Shown here one piece after another: positions 33,778 to 44,252 of a stretch of DNA of 64,000 bases (position 1 is the stretch's first letter; each line of letters opens with the position of its first letter). The notes beneath the pieces were generated by a model. It was not told the origin of the DNA and did no database searches. It was given only the letters and a program-made list of their open reading frames with translations. The DNA is from Clitopilus passeckerianus (Eukaryota; Basidiomycota; Agaricomycetes; Agaricales; Entolomataceae): contig CALYLX010000115.1 in NCBI GenBank assembly GCA_944990035.1, forward strand, positions 310,001-374,000. Reading direction: 5' to 3'. The position numbers and the translations under genes are program-made.

Positions 33778-34801
33778 TCAGGCAGTCGATGGTGGTGTAT
33801 CGTCTCCGGCCTTCTTCTTCTCCACCAAGCCCATCTCCTCCCACTCCCTCAAAGGCTGCTTGGGTTGGTCATTGCGTGAAGTGTAGCGGGTGAGCACAAG
33901 CAATGTGCACGAAGCCCACTCCATGGTTGTGCCGAGTATATATTCGCTGATAACGAAGCCGTCGCTCAAACCCGTCTCGGTATAGTTTTGAGGGGCGAAG
34001 TAGTTGAAGGCTGGGAGTACACCTGACAGGACACCATAGATTCCACGAACGAAGAGCAAGGGCCAGGTGATTAGGAGTACGAGGAGGGTGGGGTGGATCT
34101 TCGCTCCCGGGTGCTCCTGCCTCGTCTGCCGGATCGTCTTGAAGATGCAGAAGAGGAGAAGAGCGTTAATAGTCAAGAACACTGCTTGGCCAGTGGTCCT
34201 GTAAATCTTCGCCTTATCAAGAGCGTCCGTGAAGTCGTCGTAGGTATATTCTCCGGTTTGAAGTTTAGCGCTGGCACCGGCCGTGCTCGAACCACCGGTA
34301 ATGATGATGGCGTTGGCGGCAATGAGGAAGTAGTGCATGACAACCATGGGGCTGCCTTTTCCTGGTCGGAAGGAGAAGGCATCGGCGAACCGTTTGTACC
34401 AGGGTACGCTGGGATGGACGCGAGGTTCAAGCCAGCTATTGCGTGTCTCGAAGTTGTGGTAATGCCAGCTTATGAGGAAGCGGTATGCGCACAGGACGAG
34501 CGTAAAGTAGCCTTCAGCTCCACTTTAAGCACGGTCAGAATGGAGTCATATAGATAGTAGTAAAGTAAACTCACAGAATGAAATAAGCCACCAAAAGGTC
34601 AGTATTTTCGTATCCCACGATCCCAAATGCCACACCAGTTGCTTGGGAAGCGAGTCGAATGACAACGTGGAAAAGGATGACACTGTACCGAGAACGTAGT
34701 CTCATACGGCCTGTGAAGTAGCACCATAGGATGACTACAAAGAGGATGGTGTACAATATCAGGAACACGAGCGCTGCGCTCGCTTCGGTGTTGAGTCCCA
34801 T
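33778..34801 (-). CDS. fungal multi-pass membrane protein (DUF7702-like)
   Basis: Two exons, 34801-34575 and 34522-33778, join in phase to give 323 residues. Seven or so hydrophobic segments are visible: ALVFLILYTILFVVILW, YSVILFHVVIRLASQATG, LLVAYFIL, MHYFLIAANAIIITGG, AVFLTINALLLFCIF, LLVLLITWPLLFVRG and an amphipathic last one ending TTMEWASCTLLVL. The C terminus is short, charged and cytosolic in character. The pattern of an early RLASQ segment and a RTTGQ loop resembles the fungal DUF7702 family, for which no function is established. There is no signal peptide beyond the first helix. A TATA-like box precedes it. Confidence 0.7.
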
Positions 34802-34904
34802 GTTGTAGTTGTAGGATCTGCTCAGTGAAGTGCAGATAGAGGGTACAGAGAAAGCTGGGAAAGCACGATTGATGATGACACCTCGAAGGAAACAGGAGCT
34901 GGAG

Positions 34905-34912
34905 TATATATA
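34905..34912 (-). promoter_or_regulatory. TATA-like box of the membrane protein gene
   Basis: TATATATA on the minus strand, about 105 bases before the ATG at 34801. Confidence 0.4.
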
Positions 34913-35900
34913 ACCTTCATTCGCGCGTTGATAGGGATCAGTATAGGGATCAGTATATGATTCACAGCGTTTACTGCGGAAATACAGTAAGGGTAACCGT
35001 TGACAGAGAAGGGCTTAGGAAACATAGCCGTCAACAATGCACTGAAATCATCTTGCGACAGAAGAAGGGAACAACGAGAAATGCTACTGCGCACAGCCTT
35101 TCCTGGGTGATTTGGAGATGTGACTGACGAGGGGTTGGCAGTCCCCCTTGCGGGTCTCCACGAGGGTGCCCACATTTCCTCCTCAGTGGTGTGAATGAGA
35201 ATTTCTTGGCAGGGTACTTGCCGAATGAGTTCTAATTGCCTCTCGGAAACTCTTTGAATATGTTTGAGCTCAACGAAGTTCGTGTTTGAAGACTCCAGGG
35301 AAATTCACTCCAGTGATTTTGATCGCCGGTCTCCTCGGACCGATGCTCTGATGCCGAGGGCGGCATGTGGCGTAAACGTTGACTGCGCACGTTTCTTTAT
35401 TTAAAAACCTAACCGGAATTTCCACGCATCGGTATATTCTCTACATCGGAGACTGCGGAATAGATGCGAGCTGAGAGCCTTTGTTTTTCGGGGGAGGTCC
35501 GACCAATCAGACCGATGGGGTTTGTGATGTGAAAACTGTGCACTGGGCGCGGGACATATGGACGATCCAGGCACGGCGTAACAACTGTCCTCCCGAACGT
35601 TTATCAGTTCCATTTTAAGACCTGTAGACATGCAGTTATTTGTGGAAGTACCATTTCGAGAGAGCTAGGCATCTAAGTTGTGTTTCTTCGCCTTGAATTT
35701 GAGCATGAGTGGGAGTAGCCTGATAGCACCAGTAAAACATGACGCATGCGTCACTTAACTAACATCAACACTGTCAATGACACATGGCACATAGCACAAT
35801 GTGGATCTGCATGGAACTGAACTTGACGCTGAATTTTGGAAAGGCTCAACTTCAGATTTGCTGGCAGAATTACTTATTTCGTCGTGGCTATCAGACAGTA
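34913..35900. other. intergenic, no gene supported
   Basis: About 1 kb between the membrane-protein promoter and the 3' end of an F-box gene. Short frames only; none has a recognisable motif. Confidence 0.45.
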
Positions 35901-37559
35901 CTAGAACCAGCCCCAATAAGCACGAGGCTCGCCACTTTCTACAGTGGTAGGTAGTATACCACAGCGATGACCTCCCCATCCATCAACATCTATATCTTCC
36001 CTGTGATCAACGCCAGAAATCTGCGCGCAGGTCAAAAACTTCTCATCACTCGCTCGCTCGACCATCATCCAGAGTTCTGAGCTTGATGAGGCGAGATCCG
36101 GACGAAATCCCACAAATTCTAATTTTGGTGCCGCGTCTGAAAGGGTTCTCATGCTAGAGACGAGCGCCGTTTCCATATTCTGAGAGGTAGCGTGGGGGAG
36201 GTGGATGAAACCAAGATGGGTGAGATTTGGTAACCTTCTCAGCAGTTGAGCGATTTCGGAGATGTTGTCACTGTTATATGGGGAGGTAGGCTCTACGTCC
36301 GCGAACTCAATCGGTTCGTCAAGAGCCTGGTAGGCGAGCTTTTCAGTGGTGGGAGAAATGGTTCGCAGCAACGTTTGTATGGGGTCTGGGAACCGAAGGC
36401 GGGATCTAATAACGAGTTGCTGGAGCCTGGTGAATGTCGTCAAGAAATTAAGGTCATGATGTACCCGTCGGAGGCTGCAGTCCACGTTCGGGTCACGCCA
36501 ACGATAGATAGGAGGTACGCGGCTCCGGAATAGATTGATAGAAAGGTTGGTAACATTTGGCGCCGCCGAACCAAAACCCAGGGTAGTTCCAGCATCATGC
36601 GAATATATAGTCCAGTCTATGTCCAGGGAATGTAAGCTGCGCAGCGCCAAACCGTTGAATTGATGCTTTTCCGTATTCAGCTCGTGTATCTGGAGTACAT
36701 CGAGTGCGGGATGTAGGATGAAAAACTCTTCGTAGTGCTCTTGCAGCACCTCAGCTGAGGTGCTCAACCTTTTGAGATTCGGCCAATGCGCACCCATGAA
36801 TATACCGGGGAGATCATGAGAATATTGAACCGCATATATGAGATGAAGTTCCTCCAAATTGGGGCATCTATCATGCAGAAGCTCCCGGAATGCGCGTAGC
36901 CGCCCATTTCTCATGCTCGGCAGTCTCCATCCCCGGGATAAGAGAGGATTTGTATATGAGAACCGTTTAAGAGACCGAAAGGGGGATAAGAGCTCCACAT
37001 GGTCGATTTTCTCCCCCATGTGATCGTGCCCACTGTCAGTGAATATCAAGGTATCGAGATTGACACAGGATTCACCGATTGCATGGAATACGGTGGGCAG
37101 GATTCTGCGAAGACGCCAGTCAAACCGTCTAAGGTTCGGCATGCAGCGTATGGCCAAAATCAGCTCCTTGGCAACACCTTGTACGACGTCGTTGTAAATC
37201 TCTGGGTCCTCGTTGTTACCGCCAAATCTAACCAATCTTTCATCAAGCATGCATCGAGGAACAACCGGATGATCAGAGGAATCCTGGCCCTCGTATTGGA
37301 TGTAGAGGTCTCTGACTCGAGCTGCGAGCCTGGGATTGGCAGCAAGGTGCTTCCATAGCCCAATCCGAGCAAGATCAGACTGGATCCTGCAATACTGCAA
37401 GTGTTCGGAGGAGACAATTCTGTGAAGACTTTTGCATGCCAAGGAACATGACAGCAGGTCCACTGGGCGATCTACATGGAAGAAAATGAGATCGAAGACT
37501 TCATTGGGAAGTGCACATGAAGGAATCCCGGGGCCAAAGACGTCCTCGAGTTGTGGCAT
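35901..37559 (-). CDS. F-box protein, tandem paralogue 1
   Basis: An intronless frame; the first ATG is at 37559 (MPQLEDVFGPGIPS), giving 552 residues. The F-box lies at residues of about 15-60: CALPNEVFDLIFFHVD, VDLLSCSLACKSLHRIVS. It is followed by LQYCRIQSDLARIGLWKHL and a leucine-rich-like tail with CPNLEELHLIY, WPNLKRLSTSA, LRSLHSLDIDWTIY and LPNLTHLGFIHLP. It is about 1.1 kb from, and clearly paralogous to, the F-box gene at 38654-40279 on the same strand (shared SCSLxCKxL, LWKHLAANPR, RELLHDRCPNLEELHL). An SCF substrate-receptor role is presumed; the target is unknown. The copies are far more diverged than the pair at 18-23 kb, so this is an older duplication. Confidence 0.8.
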   Translation of the reverse strand: MPQLEDVFGPGIPSCALPNEVFDLIFFHVDRPVDLLSCSLACKSLHRIVSSEHLQYCRIQSDLARIGLWKHLAANPRLAARVRDLYIQYEGQDSSDHPVVPRCMLDERLVRFGGNNEDPEIYNDVVQGVAKELILAIRCMPNLRRFDWRLRRILPTVFHAIGESCVNLDTLIFTDSGHDHMGEKIDHVELLSPFRSLKRFSYTNPLLSRGWRLPSMRNGRLRAFRELLHDRCPNLEELHLIYAVQYSHDLPGIFMGAHWPNLKRLSTSAEVLQEHYEEFFILHPALDVLQIHELNTEKHQFNGLALRSLHSLDIDWTIYSHDAGTTLGFGSAAPNVTNLSINLFRSRVPPIYRWRDPNVDCSLRRVHHDLNFLTTFTRLQQLVIRSRLRFPDPIQTLLRTISPTTEKLAYQALDEPIEFADVEPTSPYNSDNISEIAQLLRRLPNLTHLGFIHLPHATSQNMETALVSSMRTLSDAAPKLEFVGFRPDLASSSSELWMMVERASDEKFLTCAQISGVDHREDIDVDGWGGHRCGILPTTVESGEPRAYWGWF

Positions 37560-38015
37560 CGGCGAGAAAGTTTTGGCAAGGTTGCGTCCGACGAAGTCGT
37601 AGTTAAGTGTTGACTGGCTGTGGTTGAGGCTCGTCTTGGGTTGGTAGGAATCGATCACTCGGTGCCTGACGATGATCTTGCGAATGCTCCCATCCCACCT
37701 GCTCCAGCTGTCAGGATAATTTGATTTTGGACCATCAAAATCATTCTAAAATGTGTTGGACTTGCTGTCATCTCTTCGTCTTGTGGGGTGATGACCTCCA
37801 ATCGTGTTTCTGACTTGATCAGTGACCGATCCTTACCAGCTGAATTAGGCTTGGCCGACGTATATTAACTAGGGCACTGGAGGATCTTTCCCCTCCATCC
37901 TCTTCCAAAACTCTCTGCAGGTTCGGTCTTCGACGTTCTCGTCCGAGCTCAAATGCTGACTATTGCTTAGGCGCATTACTATCTACCATCAACCACTACA
38001 CAAAGAGCCGCAGCG
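37560..38015. other. shared upstream region of divergent genes
   Basis: Between the F-box gene (leftward) and the small secreted protein gene (rightward). It should hold both promoters; no clear TATA box was found. Confidence 0.4.
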
Positions 38016-38249
38016 ATGAAATTTACCGCATTTGTTACCCTACTCTCGGTGGCCGCTTTTGTCGCTGCTAGTCCAGCAGACCTGGAAGGGCGACAGCCGA
38101 ACCCATGCCCGACGTGTGGTCAGATCCTTGCGAATTTGAGGATTAGCTGCTGCAAGGAGGTTGGATGCAACGGATATCTGCACTGCAATCCTACTTGCAA
38201 ATGTGTTAATGGGAAGCTGGTTACCGCATGCAACTGCGGCTACGCTTAA
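38016..38249 (+). CDS. small secreted cysteine-rich protein
   Basis: A 77-codon single-exon frame. The first 18 residues (MKFTAFVTLLSVAAFVAA) are a typical signal peptide with a likely cut after a small-residue site (VAASP). A possible Kex2-like site follows in LEGRQ. The mature part of about 50 residues has ten cysteines: two as CPTC, a CC pair, and six more in GCNG, LHC, PTCKC and ACNC. Ten cysteines suggest five disulfide bonds in a compact extracellular protein. It is not a hydrophobin, because the eight-cysteine spacing with two separate CC pairs is absent. Function is unknown; small secreted cysteine-rich proteins of fungi may act as effectors, antimicrobials or wall proteins. It sits alone between two F-box paralogues. 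Confidence 0.75.
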   Translation: MKFTAFVTLLSVAAFVAASPADLEGRQPNPCPTCGQILANLRISCCKEVGCNGYLHCNPTCKCVNGKLVTACNCGYA

Positions 38250-38653
38250 ATTAGCAAACGCCAAGTGGTGTACAAACGACCTTAATGATACGTTCGACGA
38301 CGTGGACGAACAATAAACCGGACTTGTAATTCGTAAATGTGATTTTCAACCCGACTATGTTATGTAACGTAGTACAAATCTTTATATACAAAATGAGGCT
38401 CCTACTTGCAGAATGAACACGATTAAAGCATCCTCCCCGCTCTGTTCGTGGAAACAAGTTACTGCCTCACGAGGCTAGTAGTAGGTACAATAGGCACCTC
38501 CGTGCCTTACCTCATGATTTATCGGCGAGTGTTTGATGGCGAGTACATTTGGGAGGACCGAGTACCACAGTAAAGTACATACAGAGGCAAAAACAAAAAT
38601 ACAAAGGCTTCGCTGGCCACGTTCATAGTACCTTGACCAACCGCAGTCCCCGC
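38250..38653. other. intergenic between converging genes
   Basis: About 400 AT-rich bases between the stop of the small secreted protein and the stop of the next F-box gene. Probably holds both 3' ends. No gene is seen. Confidence 0.45.
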
Positions 38654-40279
38654 TTAAATAGTCCATCTGTACAGTACACCGATGCGATGGTCTCGCCGGT
38701 TAGAGGAGTCGACGTCAACATCATCCCTCCACTTGACCTTCGAGACCTCCACGCAAGATAAGAAGGACCCAGTGGCCGTTCTCTCGATTTTCCACCATGA
38801 CTGGGATGTTTCTGAACTTCCATCCAAATGAAACCCCACGAATCGCAGCTTTAGTGTTGCGTTTGAGAGGGTTTCAATTGCTGATCCAACCTCCCGATGG
38901 ATAGCAAATGGTTTAGGAGGGAGGTTGATTAATCCAAGATGCGAGAGGTTGGGTAGCCTTCCTAGCAACTGAGCGATGTCGGAGATGGTGTCGCTGAAAG
39001 AATGAAGTACAGGCCCTACGTCCTCGATAAACTCGATGGGATCATCCAACGGCCGATACGCAAGCCATTCGATGGTAGGAGGGACAATTCGTAGTAGGGT
39101 CCGCAAGGGATCGGTGAATGGAACACGGGACCGTAGGACGAGTTGTCGAAGGTTACTGAATGCCGCCAGGAAATTGAGGTCATCATAGCCAGCCCTCGAG
39201 AACTTGAACCTTCCTACCGGATGGGTGAATGGTGGAGGGGGCGGGCGTTCTGTGAGTAGAGTGATCGACAGATCCTCAATTCTCTCTGTTGCAGAGCCAA
39301 ATTCAAAGGGATTCTTTGGCCTGCAGGGGACAATGAACCAATCTATGTCCAATGAACGCAAGCTAGACAGTGTCGAACAATCGAAGTGATAAAACTGTAA
39401 ATCCATCTCGAAGATTCGGAGCCTCTCGATATGAGGGTGCAATTCAAAAAATTGCACATAGTCCTCCTGCAATACTGCTGCTGTGACGCTCAGCAGCTTC
39501 AAATTTGGCCAATTCGCACCATTGAGGATACCGGGGAGGTCGACGGGATGGACGCCAGTCTCATACATGAGGTGGAGCTCTTCAAGATTGGGACATCTAT
39601 CATGCAATAGTTCCCTGAAAGCCTTGAGCCGATCATTCCGCATGTTTGGATGCCCGAATGAACGCCATCCCAGGGGATTCGTGTACGAGAAAGCTCGTAG
39701 ATTCTGAAAGTGGGATAGGAACTGTGTATACTTTGGTATCGAGGAGCCGAGGCACCAGACAGTGTCAACGAATGCAAGGGTATCAAGGTCACGGCAGTGT
39801 TCACCGACTGCGTCGACCACCGCTGGGATGAGCATGCAAAGGCGGAAATAGAATCGCTTGAGGTTTGGCATGCAGTGCACAGCCAAAACCAACTCATTAG
39901 TGACACCCTGAATAACCTTCCGACCAACGGAGTCGTAGGGAACTCTTTCCACTGTTTGACCACGAACGCATGGAGGAATGATTGGACGGGGGAGGTTGTC
40001 CAGTTCTTCATAGATCTCGAGGGCTCTGATCCGTGCTGCGGGCCTCGGATTGGCAGCAAGGTGCTTCCATAGCCGTTGGCGAAGAATACTGGACCGGATT
40101 TTGCAGTACTGCAAGTGCTCGGGGCTGATGATGTTGGAAAGGCGTTTGCAGGTCAGGGAGCATGACAATAGGTCCACAGGAAGGTCGATGTAGAAGAAAA
40201 TGAGGTCAAAGACTTCGTCCGGGAATAAGCTGCAGTTGTCGGCTGAAATTGGAGGGATTGAGACATTTGCTTCTGCCAT
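38654..40279 (-). CDS. F-box protein, tandem paralogue 2
   Basis: An intronless frame; the first ATG giving the family start is at 40279 (MAEANVSIPPIS), 541 residues. The F-box reads LFPDEVFDLIFFYIDLPVDL, LLSCSLTCKRLSNIISPEHL. It continues LQYCKIRSSILRQRLWKHL and a leucine-rich-like tail (MPNLKRFYFRLCM, CPNLEELHLMYETG, WPNLKLLSVTA, LSSLRSLDIDWF, LPNLSHLGLINLP). It is paralogous to 35901-37559 along its whole length. A short Thr/Ser-rich N-terminal extension precedes the F-box. The presumed role is an SCF ubiquitin-ligase receptor of unknown target. Confidence 0.8.
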   Translation of the reverse strand: MAEANVSIPPISADNCSLFPDEVFDLIFFYIDLPVDLLSCSLTCKRLSNIISPEHLQYCKIRSSILRQRLWKHLAANPRPAARIRALEIYEELDNLPRPIIPPCVRGQTVERVPYDSVGRKVIQGVTNELVLAVHCMPNLKRFYFRLCMLIPAVVDAVGEHCRDLDTLAFVDTVWCLGSSIPKYTQFLSHFQNLRAFSYTNPLGWRSFGHPNMRNDRLKAFRELLHDRCPNLEELHLMYETGVHPVDLPGILNGANWPNLKLLSVTAAVLQEDYVQFFELHPHIERLRIFEMDLQFYHFDCSTLSSLRSLDIDWFIVPCRPKNPFEFGSATERIEDLSITLLTERPPPPPFTHPVGRFKFSRAGYDDLNFLAAFSNLRQLVLRSRVPFTDPLRTLLRIVPPTIEWLAYRPLDDPIEFIEDVGPVLHSFSDTISDIAQLLGRLPNLSHLGLINLPPKPFAIHREVGSAIETLSNATLKLRFVGFHLDGSSETSQSWWKIERTATGSFLSCVEVSKVKWRDDVDVDSSNRRDHRIGVLYRWTI

Positions 40280-40772
40280 CCCCTGCCTCCCCTTAGGACC
40301 CAAAAGGTAACGCCCTAGGAAGATACTTTGGGCGTGTCGATGGCGGGGGGACAAAGATGGTGCCCGCACGATTAGCAAATCGACATGGCGGTAAAGGGAG
40401 AACCAAACAGTCGGCACGCCGAGTGGCTATACACCCGACTCTGCAAAGTCCGTCAAGGCCTTCGGACATTGTCCATGATAACGAGGTTGCGAATATGACA
40501 TCTTCAAGGCTACAGAGTTAAAAATAGTAGCCCAAGGATACCGTTTCTACGAGAAGCGATCTGAGAGAGAGGGAGGCCTCCATCAATCCAGAGACGCTGG
40601 AGGAAGCACGAACAAAGCACTGAAGAAATAAAGACGAAACCAAAGGGCGTTGTGAGGAAAGCAAATGAAATATGTATTATGCCAAATAAATGTATGTAAA
40701 TCACAAAAATGCTCTATGTTGTGATAAATTTTAATTCATAAATACGATTCTTTGTCCACCATCAAACACCCC
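40280..40772. other. intergenic spacer
   Basis: Between the F-box start and the GMC oxidoreductase stop, both leftward. AT-rich in its right half. No gene is seen. Confidence 0.45.
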
Positions 40773-43101
40773 TCAGCTCAAAATCTGACTAACACCAAAC
40801 TGCTTCTGCAGATCCGCCAGAGTCCTCGCAGGAACCTGTGGGCTCTCAGGGATCCTCCTATCAGCAATGATATCATCCGCAATCTTCTCCGACATAGCCC
40901 AAACGGTAGCCACAGTGTGTGTAGCGGGGTTGATGGGGATAGAGCCAGCGTCGACGATGCGGACGTTCTGTGTGCCGTAGAGCTGCATCTTGTGGTTGAC
41001 GACACCGCCGAGCTCTTTGGAGGCCATGGAGGTGGTGCCGACGGGGTGCCAGACGGAGATGGTGTAGTTTCGGCAGAAGCTAGAGAGAGAAAGGGTAGTC
41101 AGTATTAAGATTGGGTGGAAGATATATTGTGGTACTCACTCATCCCATTGCTTGAGAGTAGTAGTGTTAGCATCAGGCTGAGCAGGCGCCTCAACATAGC
41201 TCTTCATCGGCTCAGTATCCATCATGATCTTCCTCATATGCGCAGTCCACTGTGCGCCGACCTTCCAATCGAAACTGAACTGGTTGTACTTGGGGTCAAC
41301 CAGGGGAGCAGCGAACGGATCCGTAGTGTTGATGTGGGCGTTACCAGCGGAGTAGGGACGGAGGAGGAAGGTGACGATGTTGATGTAACTCCTGCCCGGG
41401 AGAGGTGGGTAGGGAGAAGCAGCGATGCCGCCCTGAGGGACGATGGAGATCTCGAGCTGGGTAGTCTTGCCCTCGACGAGGTGTTGGCGCTGGAGGGCGA
41501 ACTGCTTCTTGCGGATGGGGGTGAAGGTGTCCCATGCAGCTTTGACTTCTTCGTCAAGTTCGGCGACGAGCTCGGTGACGTTGAAGGCCTCGGGCCAGGT
41601 TTGGAGGGCGTAGAAGGAGAGGGTGTTAGGGGAGGCGTTGTAGCGTCCAGTTCCGTTCTTCTGGAAGATCTCCCATTGCTCTTGGTCCTTAGCGGGGTCG
41701 TTGCGGAAAACGTCTAGAATATATGTCAGAATTAAAGGAATGGGCAGAAAGCTCGAGAGACGTACCCCAGGTAGGGAAAGGTGCATCCTCCTTCAAGAGG
41801 TAATCCGAGTTCCACTCCAAGTGATCCTGCAAGTTCTCGCCGACTTCGGGGAAGTCCATGATGACGGGGATATTCAAGCTCTGGAGGAGAGTCTTGTTGC
41901 CGATACCGCTGAGCTCCAACAACTGCGGGCTCTTGAGGGAACCAGCAGAGAGGATGACCTCGCGGTCAGCCGTGGCGGTCCATCGCTGGTTGGAGTTCTC
42001 AGGAGCATATTGGATGCCGGTGGCGAGGAGGGAGGAGTTCTTGCCCTTGGGTGCGGTGACGGTGGATTGGTCGAAGAGGATCTTGGTGGCGTGGGCACCA
42101 GTCAGGACGAGCAAGTTCTTGCGGTCACTGCATGCGTTGAACACCAATGAGTCATAAGGTCAAAACGAGGACCGAGAGAAAAACGTACAGAACGGGCTCG
42201 AGGTAAGAGTTAGTTGCGTAACTCCTAGTGCTGGTCCTAGGGTCAACATTGCGAGCATTGAGCGTCGATCCAGTGGAGTTTCCACCCTCGGGATCAGGGT
42301 TGACGAATCCACCACGGTTCACAAGTGCCTTGTGGAACTCAGCAACGTACTGCGTAGCAGCGGTGTCGTTGCCACCAAAGCCAACCTTGACGGGTCCGCC
42401 GACGGCACCGTCGCGCATGTTGGCGAGACCTGGGGCCTCGGTGTTGTTGACGAGCCAGCCGACTGCGCCGGGGGTGACGTCGTCGGTCTTGGTGAAGTAG
42501 GGGTGGAGATGGTCCCAGTCCCAGCCGGGGTTGCCGAGCTCGGCCCAAGCATCGTATTCCTGGCGAGAGGCACGGGCGTAGTTGTGGTAGGTCAGACCGG
42601 AGGAACCACCGAGGAACTTGCCACTGTAGGAGACAGACGACAGTTAGTGATCGGAGAATAGGAAGGTTAGGTAGGTGTATGCTTACCGAGGCTGCTCGAG
42701 TGAGCGGTTGAAGAGACCAGGCTGAGGAGTGGTCTTGATGAGCCAGTCAAAGGTGGCGTTGTTGCGAGCACGGCCGAAGAGACCGGGGACGTTGATGAGT
42801 GGCTCATCGGGGTACCAGTAGCCGGCTTCAACGACACCGACGGTGTAGGTGGGGTTGGCGGAAAGTCGGTTTGCAAGGACAAGACCGGCCGAACCACCTC
42901 CGACAATCAGGTAGTCGTAGGATTGTTTTGAGAATGCTTCAACATCAGTGATCACACCTATTGGGAGACAAATCAGAAAGGAGTAGAACAGTAGAAAGAA
43001 GGTTACTAACCGAATGGTCTCCCAGCTGAGATCTTGGTCGCAGCCGATACGAGAGCAAAGAGAGAAGCGAAAGCCAATGATTTGGTAGCTGCCTTTGTCA
43101 T
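40773..43101 (-). CDS. secreted GMC oxidoreductase, aryl-alcohol-oxidase-like (AA3)
   Basis: Six exons close in phase (43101-43011, 42957-42687, 42623-42189, 42127-41766, 41713-41140, 41079-40773), giving 679 residues. It starts with a signal peptide (LAFASLFALVSAATK). The FAD-binding motif GGGSAG is at residues 50-55, followed by VGVVEAGYW. Then come GGSSGLTYHNYARASRQEYD, VILSAGSLKSPQLLELSGIG (GMC signature 2) and the C-terminal SVWHPVGTTSM and NPATHT, which carry the two catalytic histidines. The oxidase or dehydrogenase takes electrons from an alcohol or sugar through FAD to oxygen or a quinone. In wood- and litter-decay fungi such enzymes make H2O2 for peroxidases. Substrate choice between aryl-alcohol oxidase, glucose oxidase and related types cannot be settled here. 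Secretion outside the cell is expected. Confidence 0.9.
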
Positions 43102-44252
43102 GTTTTCTAAGAGAGTCTAGGAGAGTCTATAGTCTATAAGAGGAGAAGTCTATGAGAGAAAAGAAGGAAAACCGAGAAGAAAATGAGAGAGGAGCTGATG
43201 ATTTCTACCAGCCAAGCTCTCATTCCTTTTAAACGACTCCTCACCGTGTCGACCCTCTCCCATTTCCGCCAAGCAACACATCGTCGTTAGCCTGTGTAAT
43301 GTGCAGTTCCTTGACCCGTGTTGTGTAGTTGTAAGTAAGAGGCATTCGGTAGAGAGCCCGGAATAGGCGAGGTTGTCGCAATGGTGGGTACTCGCGAAGA
43401 AAGGCCGTGACCCGTTGGTGTGCCGTGCAGAATCGGCCAGTTGTCGAGAAACCAATCGATCGGCTCTCGGATGTGCAATGTTGAGAAAACACAACCACGT
43501 GATCTAGCCGATCAGAGATAAGATAAGATTGAGCCACATACAGCGCCTTTGCCCCACTTGCCGCTTGTCGGATCCTTTCTGTGTTTATAATTAGCGACGC
43601 TGTCCTCTCCGTTGTATACAACGGAAGAAAGCGGTTTCAGAGTACGTCGCAGGCTACGCCGTGTATGTGCGACAGGTCGGTATGCTTCACTTTCAGTCAA
43701 CCCGTCTCAAACAGTCGGAAGCGACCTCGGGATTCCGGGCCTGCTAGTAGGCTCCCCACCGTGTAGTGGGTCTTGTAGGTGGGAAAGACTTAACGAAGAA
43801 ACGTGCAGTTCTTCGTGTGCCATCACCCCCGTCGACACCATTAATATCATGTTTGCGTTCTGCCTTTCCAATAAAAATATGACATCAAGTTCAACCAATC
43901 GTCGTCTTCGTCCTGATAGGTTGGTTCCACTCCACACGAAGACCTCTTTTCTTGAACAGGACCTACTTCGAGGTCATCTGAGAAAAAAATACCGGTAATA
44001 GTGAACAATGAACAGAACATATATAAAGTACAAAACTATCACTACGGATACAATAATCTTCATCAACCGCGTTCAGCCCTTAGCCAGAGAATCAGGGCAT
44101 CGTTGGCCTTCTGAATCGTTGGTCTCATACTTCTATCTCCGTTTGCTCTCTGATCGTCTCTGTGAGCCCCTTCTATTACGACCCGAGCCTTCGAGGTGAG
44201 TAAAGCCTTCGTTTCTTCGGCAGACTCGGAGGTGTACGTGAGTGCATCGTAC
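43102..44252. other. intergenic, no gene supported
   Basis: Between the GMC oxidoreductase start and the stop of the DUF2235 gene. TTTAAA at about 43228 may act as a TATA-like element of the oxidoreductase. Short frames on both strands carry no motif. Confidence 0.45.

Noticed and set aside
37560..37658. Extended N terminus of F-box paralogue 1
   Set aside because: The extension begins at GTG and shows no similarity to the paralogue; the ATG at 37559 was preferred.
38016..38249. Hydrophobin
   Set aside because: Cysteine number is ten and the two separated CC pairs with hydrophobin spacing are absent.
41115..42150. Plus-strand frames of 149-200 codons
   Set aside because: Antisense to conserved GMC oxidoreductase exons with intact motifs on the other strand; codon bias creates the open antisense frames.
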